Assembly (NCBI GenBank): GCA_017515635.1
Contig: JAFWFO010000050.1
Location: forward strand, 1 to 38,913
Direction: 5' to 3'
DNA from: Selenomonadaceae bacterium
GTDB taxonomy: Bacteria > Bacillota > Negativicutes > Selenomonadales > Selenomonadaceae
Length of the DNA: 38,913 bases
Shown: positions 1-6,752 of the stretch, in pieces
How positions within the stretch are numbered: the stretch's first letter is position 1
How the letters are laid out: the number at the start of each line of letters is the position of its first letter
Notes under the pieces: model-generated
Databases searched by the model: none
The model's input: only the letters and a program-made list of their open reading frames with translations
What the model was told of the DNA's origin: nothing
Program-made: the position numbers and the translations under genes

Positions 1-133
1 CTGTTTTCACCAGATACAACACGGCATTTACCAATTCTCGCTTTTCCCATTTATATTTGCGCATATTGGAGAACAAGGGCGCAATAACTTCCCATTGCTC
101 ATCCGTTAAATCCGTTTCGTATTTTTCTCTCAT
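1..133 (-). CDS. IS5-family transposase, N-terminal fragment cut by window edge
   Basis: The reverse strand reads from an ATG at 133-131 to the window edge, giving 44 codons. The N-terminus (MREKYETDLTDEQWEVIAPL, then KWEKRELVNAVLYLVKT) matches the N-terminal DUF4096-type domain common to IS5-group transposases, which precedes the DDE catalytic domain. The catalytic part lies outside the window, so completeness cannot be judged. An extended -10 (TGATATAAT, complement of 143-151) sits just upstream of the start and may be the element's own promoter. The terminal inverted repeat should lie between about 140 and 180, but with only one end visible I cannot define it. The element faces away from rpmH. 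Confidence 0.85.
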   Translation of the reverse strand, partial: MREKYETDLTDEQWEVIAPLFSNMRKYKWEKRELVNAVLYLVKT

Positions 134-274
134 AATTCATTTATTATATCACTTTTTACCTGTGAACACGCATTCTAAATCTTCTGTGACGGAGCAATCA
201 CGGAAAATTTTATAAATCACGGCGAAATTTTCAACGTCAAAAATCGACGCGCAAAATTTTTGTTGGCGGTAATG

Positions 275-303
275 TTGACAGTAATTTTTTGCTCGTCTAT
301 AAT
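275..303 (+). promoter_or_regulatory. Consensus sigma-70/SigA promoter of the rpmH operon
   Basis: A perfect -35 TTGACA (275-280), a 17-base spacer and a perfect -10 TATAAT (298-303) lie 46 bases upstream of the rpmH start. This is a textbook housekeeping promoter and probably drives rpmH-rnpA-yidD-yidC-jag. It lies about 140 bases from the transposase start, so the insertion did not remove it. Confidence 0.92.
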
Positions 304-348
304 CTAACGCGGTTATCGCCGAATTTTTTTGTAAGGAGGTGGCGAACC

Positions 349-483
349 TTGAAGAGAACATTTCAACCCAACACACATTGGCGCAAAAAAACGCACGGCT
401 TCCGCGAACGCATGAAAACCAAAGGCGGTCGACTCGTCATCAAAAGACGCCGTCAACGCGGCAGAAAAGTGCTTACGGCTTGA
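349..483 (+). CDS. rpmH: 50S ribosomal protein L34
   Basis: The product is a 44-residue, very basic protein beginning [13 protein letters not shown] and ending RGRKVLTA, the invariant L34 pattern, at the family's normal length. L34 is a late-assembling protein of the large ribosomal subunit. The start is TTG at 349, set by a strong AAGGAGGTGG at 333-342; an upstream in-frame start at 289 lies before the -10 box and cannot be used. It opens the conserved rpmH-rnpA-yidD-yidC-jag block. A hairpin with a U-run directly after the gene probably lowers transcription into rnpA relative to rpmH, fitting the much higher need for L34. Confidence 0.97.
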   Translation: MKRTFQPNTHWRKKTHGFRERMKTKGGRLVIKRRRQRGRKVLTA

Positions 484-493
484 GCGTGCGGCA

Positions 494-521
494 GGTCACT
501 AATTGAAGTGGCCTTTTTTTT
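494..521 (+). terminator. Terminator-like hairpin between rpmH and rnpA (attenuator)
   Basis: GGTCACT (494-500) pairs with AGTGGCC (507-513) through seven base pairs with one G-U, closing a 6-base loop, followed by eight T. It stands between rpmH and the rnpA SD. Since rnpA lacks a visible promoter of its own, this is probably a partial terminator that tunes the rpmH:rnpA ratio. Confidence 0.75.
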
Positions 522-542
522 CGCGACGAACGGAGGATTAAT

Positions 543-902
543 TTGTTTGAACTCAAGAAGAGCGAAATTTTTCGCGGCAAACACGATTTCAACGCGGTAC
601 ACAATCGCGGCAAATCGTTTGCGAATCATGCGCTGGTTTTGCTCGTCGTTCATGACGAAAAATTTAACGGCAAAGTCGGCTTCGCGGCGGGCAAAAAACT
701 CGGCGGGGCTGTCATTCGCAACCGCGTAAAACGTCTCATGCGCGAGGCTTATCGGCTCAATAAAAATTTCCTTCGTCGCGATTGCGGAATGATTCTCGTC
801 GGGCGCAAGTTTTTGGTCAACGCCAAATTTAAAGACGCCGAAAAAGCTTTTCTCGACATTTGCAGACGTGCCAAAATTTTTAAATCTGACGATTTGCAAT
901 GA
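543..902 (+). CDS. rnpA: Ribonuclease P protein component
   Basis: A 119-residue basic protein. Family landmarks are the N-terminal [10 protein letters not shown] region, the [10 protein letters not shown] strand, and the RnpA signature [20 protein letters not shown] at about residues 51-70, which forms the RNR helix contacting the catalytic RNA. With RNase P RNA it removes the 5' leader from pre-tRNA. The start is TTG at 543 with GGAGG at 532-536. Its stop overlaps the yidD start by four bases (ATGA), so the two are translationally coupled. The RNase P RNA gene is not in the window. Confidence 0.95.
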   Translation: MFELKKSEIFRGKHDFNAVHNRGKSFANHALVLLVVHDEKFNGKVGFAAGKKLGGAVIRNRVKRLMREAYRLNKNFLRRDCGMILVGRKFLVNAKFKDAEKAFLDICRRAKIFKSDDLQ

Positions 903-1108
903 CGAAGATTTTAATAGCACTCATAGAATTTTATCAACGCAATTTATCGCCGCTCAAACCGCCGTGTTGCCGTTTCGTGCCGACGTGCTCAAATTACGCC
1001 GTCGACGCGCTGAAAAAATACGGCTGGGCTCGCGGAAGTCTTTTGACGTTGTGGCGAATCCTGCGTTGTAATCCGTTTTGTAAGGGCGGCTATGATCCCG
1101 TCCCGTAA
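899..1108 (+). CDS. yidD: Membrane protein insertion efficiency factor YidD
   Basis: A 69-residue protein with the full YidD signature: an N-terminal amphipathic segment ([15 protein letters not shown]), then the cysteine-containing core [16 protein letters not shown], then [17 protein letters not shown]. The family has three conserved cysteines and a GGxDPVP end, all present. YidD is a peripheral inner-membrane protein that assists YidC-dependent insertion, and its gene almost always sits between rnpA and yidC, as here. The start ATG overlaps the rnpA stop. Confidence 0.95.
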   Translation: MTKILIALIEFYQRNLSPLKPPCCRFVPTCSNYAVDALKKYGWARGSLLTLWRILRCNPFCKGGYDPVP

Positions 1109-1161
1109 AAACAATTTGGAATGTGGAATGACAACGCTTGTTCCGTAAAGGAAGTGATGTA

Positions 1162-1848
1162 GTGGAAGAACCCGGAATTTTTAGCGGTATTTTTTCGCCG
1201 ATAGAATACGTCATGAGCGTAATTTTGACTGCGCTTTATTCGTTGACGGAAATGGTCGGAGTCCCAAGCTATGGTTTGGCGATAATTTTGCTGACCATAT
1301 TGATAAAAATTTTGGTCTACCCGCTGACGAAAAAACAGCTCCAATCAATGAAGGCGATGCAACGCATTCAGCCGCAAATGCAGAAAATCCAAGAGAAGTA
1401 CAAAAACAATCCGCAAGTCATGCACCAAAAGATGATGGAGCTTTACAAAAAAGAAGGCGCAAACCCGATGTCGGGTTGTTTGCCGATGTTGATTCAAATG
1501 CCGATTTTGATGGGCATGTATTACACGCTTTACAGTTTCGATTACGGCGGCGCGGCACCTTCGTTCATGTGGTTGCCCAGCTTGTCCGAAACTGACCCGC
1601 TGTATGTCCTGCCGTTGCTTTCTGCGGCGACGACTTATCTGACTTCAAAGACAATGCAGTCGGGTAACGCCAATCAAAATTCGCAGATGAAATTTTTGAC
1701 GTACCTGATGCCGATTTTTATCGGTTGGATAAGTTTGAATTTCCCTTCGGGGCTTGTGCTTTATTGGGTGACAATGAACGTTGTGCAAATCGCGCAACAG
1801 CTTTGGATGAACAGAACCGACAACTCGTCCGACAAGGAGGCTGCGTAA
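1162..1848 (+). CDS. yidC: Membrane protein insertase YidC/Oxa1
   Basis: A 228-residue short-form YidC/Oxa1 protein without the large periplasmic domain of enterobacterial YidC. Landmarks are the first membrane segment (YGLAIILLTILIKILVYPLT), the charged cytoplasmic loop (KKQLQSMKAMQRIQPQMQKI), the NPMSGCLPMLIQMPIL motif, and C-terminal membrane segments ending at ASGLVLYW-like PSGLVLYWVTMNVVQIAQQ. The conserved arginine of Gram-positive YidC is replaced by lysines around K-ILVYPLTKKQ. I choose GTG at 1162 because AAAGGAAG (1147-1154) precedes it at the right spacing; an upstream TTG at 1138 lacks an SD. It ends one base before jag. Confidence 0.93.
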   Translation: MEEPGIFSGIFSPIEYVMSVILTALYSLTEMVGVPSYGLAIILLTILIKILVYPLTKKQLQSMKAMQRIQPQMQKIQEKYKNNPQVMHQKMMELYKKEGANPMSGCLPMLIQMPILMGMYYTLYSFDYGGAAPSFMWLPSLSETDPLYVLPLLSAATTYLTSKTMQSGNANQNSQMKFLTYLMPIFIGWISLNFPSGLVLYWVTMNVVQIAQQLWMNRTDNSSDKEAA

Positions 1849-2688
1849 ATGGCGACTGTGATTGAAAAAACCGGCAAAACCGTCGAAGATGCAATTCAAG
1901 CGGCGATTGACGAACTCGGCGTTGCTGCCGACAAAATCGACGTTGAAGTTTTGGAACTGCCCGCGAAAAGATGGCTCGGTTTGCTCGGCGAAACTCCCGC
2001 GAAAATTCGCGCCACGCTGAAAGAAACTGCGACGCCCGTCGAAGTTCCCGCCGTCGAAGAAAAACCCGCCGTTGTGGAAGAATCTACACCCGTCGAGAAA
2101 ACCGCGCCTGTTGTTGAAGAAACTTCACCTGTCAAAGAAACTTCAACCGTCGAAAAATCTGCGCCCGTCGAAGAAATTATCGAACCGGTTTTGGCTCCTT
2201 CGCCCGCAGAAGAAAATTCCGACGCCGAAGCTCTCGACAAGGCGAAAAATTTCCTGCACGATGTTTTCAACGCAATGAATCTCAATATTGAAATTGAAGT
2301 AATCGAAATTGACGACGGATATTTGTTCGATTTGAGCGGCAAAGGTTTGGGCGTTTTAATCGGACGACACGGGCAGGCTTTGGACTCATTGCAGTATCTG
2401 CTGAATTTGGCGGCGAATCGTCACGACGCGGACGAAAAAATTCATTTCACGCTGGACGTTGAAGGCTATCGCGACAGACGCGCCGACGCTCTCGAAAAGC
2501 TTGCGCATAACATGGCGGATCGCGCAATCAAATCCCGCCGTGACGTGCGACTTGAGCCGATGAATCGCCACGAACGCAAAGTTATTCATATGACGTTGCA
2601 GGACAATGACCGCGTCGAAACACACAGCGCGGGCACCGAACCTTATCGCTACGTCATCATCACGCCGACAAAACGCGGAAGGAGATAA
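1849..2688 (+). CDS. jag: RNA-binding protein Jag/KhpB (Jag_N, KH and R3H domains)
   Basis: A 279-residue protein. Residues 1-55 form the Jag N-terminal domain (KTVEDAI..AIDELG, KRWLGLLGETPAKI). Residues 60-130 are a low-complexity E/P/V/T linker. About 135-210 is a KH domain with the GRHGQALDSLQYL form of the GxxG loop. About 215-279 is an R3H domain (RRDVRLEPMNRHERKVIH, then H-S-x-G-T-E-P-Y-R). KhpB with KhpA is a Firmicutes RNA chaperone linked to cell division and elongation. AAGGAGG (1834-1840) inside yidC sets the ATG start. Confidence 0.95.
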   Translation: MATVIEKTGKTVEDAIQAAIDELGVAADKIDVEVLELPAKRWLGLLGETPAKIRATLKETATPVEVPAVEEKPAVVEESTPVEKTAPVVEETSPVKETSTVEKSAPVEEIIEPVLAPSPAEENSDAEALDKAKNFLHDVFNAMNLNIEIEVIEIDDGYLFDLSGKGLGVLIGRHGQALDSLQYLLNLAANRHDADEKIHFTLDVEGYRDRRADALEKLAHNMADRAIKSRRDVRLEPMNRHERKVIHMTLQDNDRVETHSAGTEPYRYVIITPTKRGRR

Positions 2689-2691
2689 GCT

Positions 2692-3387
2692 ATGAGATTC
2701 TATGACAATTACAATTTCGACGGGCTGAAACTTCTCACAAACATTAAAGACAAACCAGAAGATTGTTGCTCCGAACCTTGCGGGGAAATTCTGAGCGTCA
2801 TCAAGCATTTAAAAACCACCTCCCCCAGAAATATTTCCGTCGCAGAAATCGGCATCGGTTACGGCGCAACGGCTCTGCAGGTTTTGAAAACTTTGGGCGT
2901 GGGCGACGTTTATTACGCCTTCGACTTCGCGGAAGTTTTGAATGACTTTGCTCACGATTTGCAGGCGCGGGACTTCGGCATAAATTGCGAGGTTGTTCTT
3001 GCCCCAAACACTGATAACTTGTGGGATTCGTACAACTGGAATTTGAGCAACATGATTTTCAAAATGCGCGAACGAAACGAAGCCGGCATGTTCGACGCAG
3101 TTTATCTCGACGGTGCGCATACTTTTTTGCATGACGGGCTGGCAGTTTGTCTGCTCAAGGAACTTATCAAGGATGGCGGCTTTCTGATTCTTGACGACGT
3201 ATTTTGGACGTTCATGTTTACTAAATGGCGACAAGGTTACGGCGTGGGCAAGCTGACCGACGAGCAAATGAATGATTATCAAGTTTGGCGTGCACGAAAA
3301 CTTTTTTTGGATAACGATCCGAACTTCGAGGCACTTACTCCGCCTAATGCTTATCGTGCAGTTTTCAGAAAACATGTCACGAAATAA
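2692..3387 (+). CDS. Class I SAM-dependent methyltransferase (Methyltransf_24-like)
   Basis: A 231-residue Rossmann-type methyltransferase. Motif I is VAEIGIGYGATALQVLK (about residues 50-66), followed by an acidic strand-2 end (YYAFDFAEVL). The later stretch DAVYLDGAHTFLHDGL...LIKDGGFLILDDVFW matches the LDGxH...GGxxxxDD pattern of Methyltransf_24 proteins, which act on sugars or small molecules. The substrate cannot be read from the sequence. A CCSEPCGE cysteine cluster lies near residues 25-30. AAGGAG (2679-2684) overlapping the jag stop drives translation three bases after jag. It separates jag from mnmE, which usually adjoin. A terminator follows. Confidence 0.8.
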   Translation: MRFYDNYNFDGLKLLTNIKDKPEDCCSEPCGEILSVIKHLKTTSPRNISVAEIGIGYGATALQVLKTLGVGDVYYAFDFAEVLNDFAHDLQARDFGINCEVVLAPNTDNLWDSYNWNLSNMIFKMRERNEAGMFDAVYLDGAHTFLHDGLAVCLLKELIKDGGFLILDDVFWTFMFTKWRQGYGVGKLTDEQMNDYQVWRARKLFLDNDPNFEALTPPNAYRAVFRKHVTK

Positions 3388-3395
3388 AAATTTTT

Positions 3396-3421
3396 CCCGT
3401 CACTGCGGCGGGATTTTTTTT
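3396..3421 (+). terminator. Intrinsic terminator after the methyltransferase
   Basis: CCCGTC (3396-3401) pairs with GGCGGG (3407-3412) with one G-U pair across a 5-base loop, followed by a run of eight T. It separates the rpmH-to-methyltransferase operon from mnmE, whose SD begins four bases further on, so readthrough probably still feeds mnmE. Confidence 0.78.
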
Positions 3422-3436
3422 AACGGAGGCGATAAC

Positions 3437-4807
3437 TTGATTGACGAAACGATAAGCGCGATTGCGACGGCGGCAGGCAATGCGGGCGTCGGGATTGTGC
3501 GACTGAGCGGCGAACGGGCGATTGACATTGCCGACAAAATTTTTTTCGCGCTCAACAAAAAGCCGTTGACTTCGGCGGGCGAACGAGAAATTTTTTTCGG
3601 GCACGTGCAAAATTTTTCCGGCAAAATCGTCGACGAGGCGATTGCTCTGGTTATGCGCGCCCCGAAGTCTTACACGAAAGAAAATGTCATCGAGTTACAA
3701 TGTCACGGCGGCAGTGTCGTCCTGCGCGAAGTTTTAAAACTCACGTTCGAGGCGGGCGCACGTCCTGCAGAACGCGGCGAATTCACCAAGCGGGCATTTC
3801 TCAACGGGCGAATCGATTTGACGCAAGCACAGGCGGTTTTGGACGTGATTCAAGCGAAAACTTCCGCCGCGTTGTCCGTCGCACAAAATCAACTTGCGGG
3901 ACGAACTTCCCAAACAATCCGCGATATTCGTCAAGCGATTTTGAATTCCGTCGCGCACATCGAGGCGATAATCGACTTTCCCGAAGACGATTTGGACGAC
4001 GTGACGATTAACGAAGTCGACAAAAATATTTCCGCGCAGGTTGAAAATCTCAACGACTTGTTAGAAAATCAATCGGCGGGGAAAATTCTTCGCGAAGGTT
4101 TGGAGACTGCAATTATCGGCAAACCGAACGTCGGCAAGTCGAGCCTGCTGAATTTTTTCGCGAAGACTGAACGCGCAATAGTAACCGAAATTCCCGGCAC
4201 GACTCGCGACCAAATCGAAGAATTCGTCAACGTCGGCGGAATTCCGCTGAAAATTATCGACACGGCGGGCATTCGCAATTCAAGCGACGCCGTTGAGCAA
4301 ATCGGCATTGAACGCGCCAAAACTTGTGCTCAGCGTGCCGAATTGATTCTTGCGCTGTTCGACGGTTCGCGGCCGCTTGACGACGAGGACGCCGAAATTT
4401 TCAAGCTCCTGCCCGAAAAGAACGTGTTGATTTTGCTGACGAAAACCGACTTGCCGCCCGTCACGACGAAAAATTTTCTTGCCGAAAAAATTCCCGCCGC
4501 GCAGATTGTTGAACTGTCACTGCGAAGCGGGACGGGCGTCGACGAAATGTTGAGCGCGATTGGCGAACGCGTCGGCAAAATTGATTTCGAGATGAGTTTT
4601 GTCCGCGACGAACGCGAAGCCGATTTGCTCCGCCGAGCCGTCAAACATCTGCGCGAAGCTCAAAAAACTCTTCGGCTGAACATCGGGCTTGACTTCGTGT
4701 CGATTGACCTGCGCGCCGCTCTGGAGTGTTTGAGCGAGCTGACGGGCGAATCCGTGACTGAAGACGTGCTCAACGAAATTTTTTCAAAGTTTTGTGTCGG
4801 CAAGTGA
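3437..4807 (+). CDS. mnmE: tRNA uridine-5-carboxymethylaminomethyl(34) synthesis GTPase MnmE
   Basis: A 456-residue protein, the usual MnmE length. Residues 1-120 form the tetrahydrofolate-binding domain (DETISAIATAAGNAGVGIVRLSG). The embedded G domain has P-loop GKPNVGKS, G2 around PGTTRDQI, G3 DTAG and G4 TKTD. The C-terminus ends FCVGK, the form of the catalytic FCIGK motif whose cysteine is required for modification. MnmE with MnmG modifies U34 of tRNAs reading NNA/NNG codons. I choose TTG at 3437 with GGAGG at 3425-3429; the open frame continues upstream to 3272 but that stretch crosses the terminator and the preceding gene. The usual neighbour mnmG does not follow. Confidence 0.96.
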   Translation: MIDETISAIATAAGNAGVGIVRLSGERAIDIADKIFFALNKKPLTSAGEREIFFGHVQNFSGKIVDEAIALVMRAPKSYTKENVIELQCHGGSVVLREVLKLTFEAGARPAERGEFTKRAFLNGRIDLTQAQAVLDVIQAKTSAALSVAQNQLAGRTSQTIRDIRQAILNSVAHIEAIIDFPEDDLDDVTINEVDKNISAQVENLNDLLENQSAGKILREGLETAIIGKPNVGKSSLLNFFAKTERAIVTEIPGTTRDQIEEFVNVGGIPLKIIDTAGIRNSSDAVEQIGIERAKTCAQRAELILALFDGSRPLDDEDAEIFKLLPEKNVLILLTKTDLPPVTTKNFLAEKIPAAQIVELSLRSGTGVDEMLSAIGERVGKIDFEMSFVRDEREADLLRRAVKHLREAQKTLRLNIGLDFVSIDLRAALECLSELTGESVTEDVLNEIFSKFCVGK

Positions 4808-4862
4808 TTCGCTGTAATTGCGTAATTTGGAATTTTAATTTGCGACGCCAGGAGGTTTGCTT

Positions 4863-5882
4863 ATGAAAAAATTTTTTGCGGCATTGAGTTTGTTCGCGCT
4901 GATGAATTTCGTGACGTGTGCGGCGGAAACGATTCACGTCACGGGGCGCGGCAACACCGAACGCATGGCGATTCACAACGCGCTGAGACTTGCCGTCGAA
5001 CAGAAATTTGGCGCGGTCGTCAACTCAAAAACTTTCGTCAAAGATAAAATGCTTGCCTCCGACGAAAATTCAGTTGACAGCAACGGATTTGTCACGCGCT
5101 ACGAAATTGTTTCAAGCCGCGTCGTGAACGGAATTTACATCGTCGAACTTGACGCGGAACTTGACGATAAAATTTCTTCGCGGCTGACTGAACTTGAAAA
5201 AAAATCTCTCGTCGACGTGAACACGGACAATCCTCGAATTGCGGTTGCGGCCTTTGATTCAAACGGTCGGCGTTGTACGGCTGTCGAAAACGAAATTGTT
5301 TCCGCGCTCAAACGGCAGGGCTTCACGCGCACGGTTGACCTTGAGCAAGTAAATCGCGCCGTTCGACAAAGAATTAATTCCGCGTCCAACGACAAAGAAC
5401 TTTGTAAAACTTTGGCGAACGATTTTCACGCGGACTGCCTCGTTGTCGCGGACGTGAAAATTTCCGGCAACACGGTCGACATTTCAAGCCGAATGATTGA
5501 GTTGAACACGGGCGAAATTATTTTTGCGGGCACGACTTCCGGCGACGGAGAATTTCTTTCGTCAAGTGACGCGCTCAAGTTGGCTTCGCGACGGGCGGCG
5601 GGTGAACTTTCATCTGCCGCGTTCAAAGACGCCGCGAAAATTGAACGGCATGTCACGTTGCTGGTAACAAAAAATACGTTCGAGCAACTCGGCGGCACGT
5701 TGACCGCAGTGCGCGAACGCATCAAAAATATTTCGGGCGTGAACGACGCCTTTGCCCGCAAGCTGAATTCAAGTTTGGAACTTGATATTGACTTCGACGG
5801 GACGGCCGCCGATTTCGCGCAGTTGCTTGAAATTTTCGGGCTGAAGATTTTGGAACTCGGCGCGTCCTTCGTGAAGATTTAA
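4863..5882 (+). CDS. Exported protein with FlgT-N-like and CsgG/TolB-like regions
   Basis: A 339-residue protein with a cleavable signal peptide (MKKFFAALSLFALMNFVTCA, cleavage near AxA/AE at 20-22). Residues 23-100 (ETIHVTGRGNTERMAIHNALRLAVEQKFG...VTRYEIVSSRVVNGIYIVELDAEL) resemble the FlgT N-terminal fold seen in flagellar accessory proteins and other exported proteins. Residues 120-240 (NPRIAVAAFDSNGRRC...EIVSALKRQGF...DFHADCLVVADVKISG) resemble the nucleotide-free CsgG/TolB-N type of periplasmic domain. No lipobox. AGGAGGT at 4850-4856 precedes ATG 4863. No flagellar gene is in the window, so a general envelope role is equally possible. A bidirectional terminator follows. Confidence 0.68.
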   Translation: MKKFFAALSLFALMNFVTCAAETIHVTGRGNTERMAIHNALRLAVEQKFGAVVNSKTFVKDKMLASDENSVDSNGFVTRYEIVSSRVVNGIYIVELDAELDDKISSRLTELEKKSLVDVNTDNPRIAVAAFDSNGRRCTAVENEIVSALKRQGFTRTVDLEQVNRAVRQRINSASNDKELCKTLANDFHADCLVVADVKISGNTVDISSRMIELNTGEIIFAGTTSGDGEFLSSSDALKLASRRAAGELSSAAFKDAAKIERHVTLLVTKNTFEQLGGTLTAVRERIKNISGVNDAFARKLNSSLELDIDFDGTAADFAQLLEIFGLKILELGASFVKI

Positions 5883-5890
5883 AAAATTTT

Positions 5891-5918
5891 TCCCCGTCAC
5901 AAATGGCGGGGATTTTTT
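5891..5918. terminator. Bidirectional terminator between the FlgT-like and cupin genes
   Basis: CCCCGTC (5892-5898) pairs with GGCGGGG (5905-5911) over a 6-base loop. Six T follow on the + strand (5913-5918), and the - strand reads into a T-run from the A-rich stretch at 5881-5890. It ends the + strand gene at 5882 and the - strand arg-cupin operon ending at 5949. Confidence 0.85.
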
Positions 5919-5948
5919 GTTGCGGTAAAGTTTCGGGACGCTCAAATT

Positions 5949-6350
5949 TTATTTCGGATAGTGTTCGTCGTCGACGGGCTCAAGCCACTCATTGGAAGAA
6001 TTTTCGGCGGGAATTTCAACAGCCAAATGCGAAAACCAACTGTCAGCCGCCGCGCCGTGCCAGTGCTTGACTTCGGGCGCAATGTTGACCACGTCGCCGG
6101 GCTTGAGCGGTTGCGGAGCTTTGCCCCACTCTTGATACCAGCCGCGTCCGCCCGTAACCAAAAGAATTTGTCCGCCTTTGTGGTGAATGTGCCAGTTATT
6201 GCGACAGCCGGGCGAAAAAGTCACGTTGGCTATCGCGCCGCCGATTTTCGTCAACGGATTCAAATAAGCTTGCCCGATGAAATATTTGCTGAACTGTTCG
6301 GGCAACGGGTTGCCGACTTCAAACACACTCGGATTTTTTATTTCGCTCAC
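5949..6350 (-). CDS. Single-domain cupin protein
   Basis: A 133-residue cupin. Cupin motif 1 is around residues 50-70 (NNWHIHHKGGQILLVTGGRGW), with the metal-binding histidines in WHIHH and a glutamine in the usual Glu position. Motif 2 is PGDVVNIAPEVKHWHGA with the last histidine ligand. Proteins of this form are often fused to or sit beside carboxymuconolactone-decarboxylase-like or flavodoxin/SDR redox genes; none is adjacent here, though such an operon lies 6 kb away. Start GTG at 6350 with GGAGG at 6358-6362. It is the last gene of the - strand argG-argH-brnT-brnA-cupin run, 20 bases after brnA. The chemical role cannot be inferred. Confidence 0.8.
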   Translation of the reverse strand: MSEIKNPSVFEVGNPLPEQFSKYFIGQAYLNPLTKIGGAIANVTFSPGCRNNWHIHHKGGQILLVTGGRGWYQEWGKAPQPLKPGDVVNIAPEVKHWHGAAADSWFSHLAVEIPAENSSNEWLEPVDDEHYPK

Positions 6351-6370
6351 GTTGTAACCTCCAAAATTTT

Positions 6371-6562
6371 TCAGCCGACGGATTTTTTTTCGCGACGGGG
6401 ATTCACGCGGCGGAATTGACTCAACTGCTCGTCGGTTAGTTCGGGAGAATCTTCGTCGCAGATGATGTCGTCGTCGCTCATTTGCTTTAATGCTTCGAGT
6501 CGCGCTTTTTGTTCGGGTGTTAATGGTTGTCCCTTACGCAAAATATAAGTCACCGTTGCCAT
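6371..6562 (-). CDS. BrnA-like antitoxin, short form
   Basis: A 63-residue protein. The stretch LTPEQKARLEALKQMSDDDI followed by DSPELTDEQLSQF matches the N-terminal conserved part of BrnA antitoxins (the usual wording is D-I-D-x-S-D-I-P-E-L-T). The C-terminal ribbon-helix-helix DNA-binding part of full BrnA is missing; the protein stops at RRVNPRREKKSVG. ATG 6562 is preceded by GAAAGGAG. It overlaps the upstream brnT-like frame by 29 bases, the usual toxin-then-antitoxin order for brnTA. It could still neutralise a toxin without autoregulating, or be a remnant. Confidence 0.65.
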   Translation of the reverse strand: MATVTYILRKGQPLTPEQKARLEALKQMSDDDIICDEDSPELTDEQLSQFRRVNPRREKKSVG

Positions 6563-6752
6563 AATAAATTCTCCTTTCTTTCGGTTTAGCTTTTCGCGCA
6601 GAAATCAAACGAATATTTTCGCCGCGTTCGGTGTAAATGACAAATAAAATTTCATTCACCATGCCGATAACTTGCCGGCGATCCTTGTCACCGAAAAAAA
6701 TTTGTGCTCCGTCGTTGAAGTCAAATTGATTGTTGCGCGGATTGATTCGCAA
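6534..6752 (-). CDS. BrnT-like toxin, shortened and possibly inactive
   Basis: The 72-codon frame contains the BrnT C-terminal core: [20 protein letters not shown] then [18 protein letters not shown], which matches the conserved TER...IRIISAR+A..+E+..Y of the RelE-fold RNase toxin BrnT. The N-terminal FEWDexKnxxNxxKHGI segment is absent, and the region between DGAQIFF and DRRQ is about 13-15 residues shorter than usual. Its only starts (TTG at 6752 or shortly after) lie inside the argH 3' end, overlapping argH by 32 bases, with no clear SD. Expression would depend on coupling to argH. I favour a decayed or minimised toxin gene. Confidence 0.6.
   Translation of the reverse strand: MRINPRNNQFDFNDGAQIFFGDKDRRQVIGMVNEILFVIYTERGENIRLISARKAKPKERRIYYGNGDLYFA

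Noticed and set aside
134..348. Replication origin (oriC) next to rpmH
   Set aside because: I found no cluster of DnaA-box-like 9-mers and no dnaA; only the promoter and IS flank are visible.
149..376. Reverse-strand frame across the rpmH promoter
   Set aside because: It has no family resemblance or SD, and overlaps a consensus promoter and the rpmH start.
3272..3436. Extended N-terminus for MnmE (511 residues)
   Set aside because: The extra 55 codons cross the preceding gene and a terminator; TTG 3437 has a perfect SD and gives the family length.
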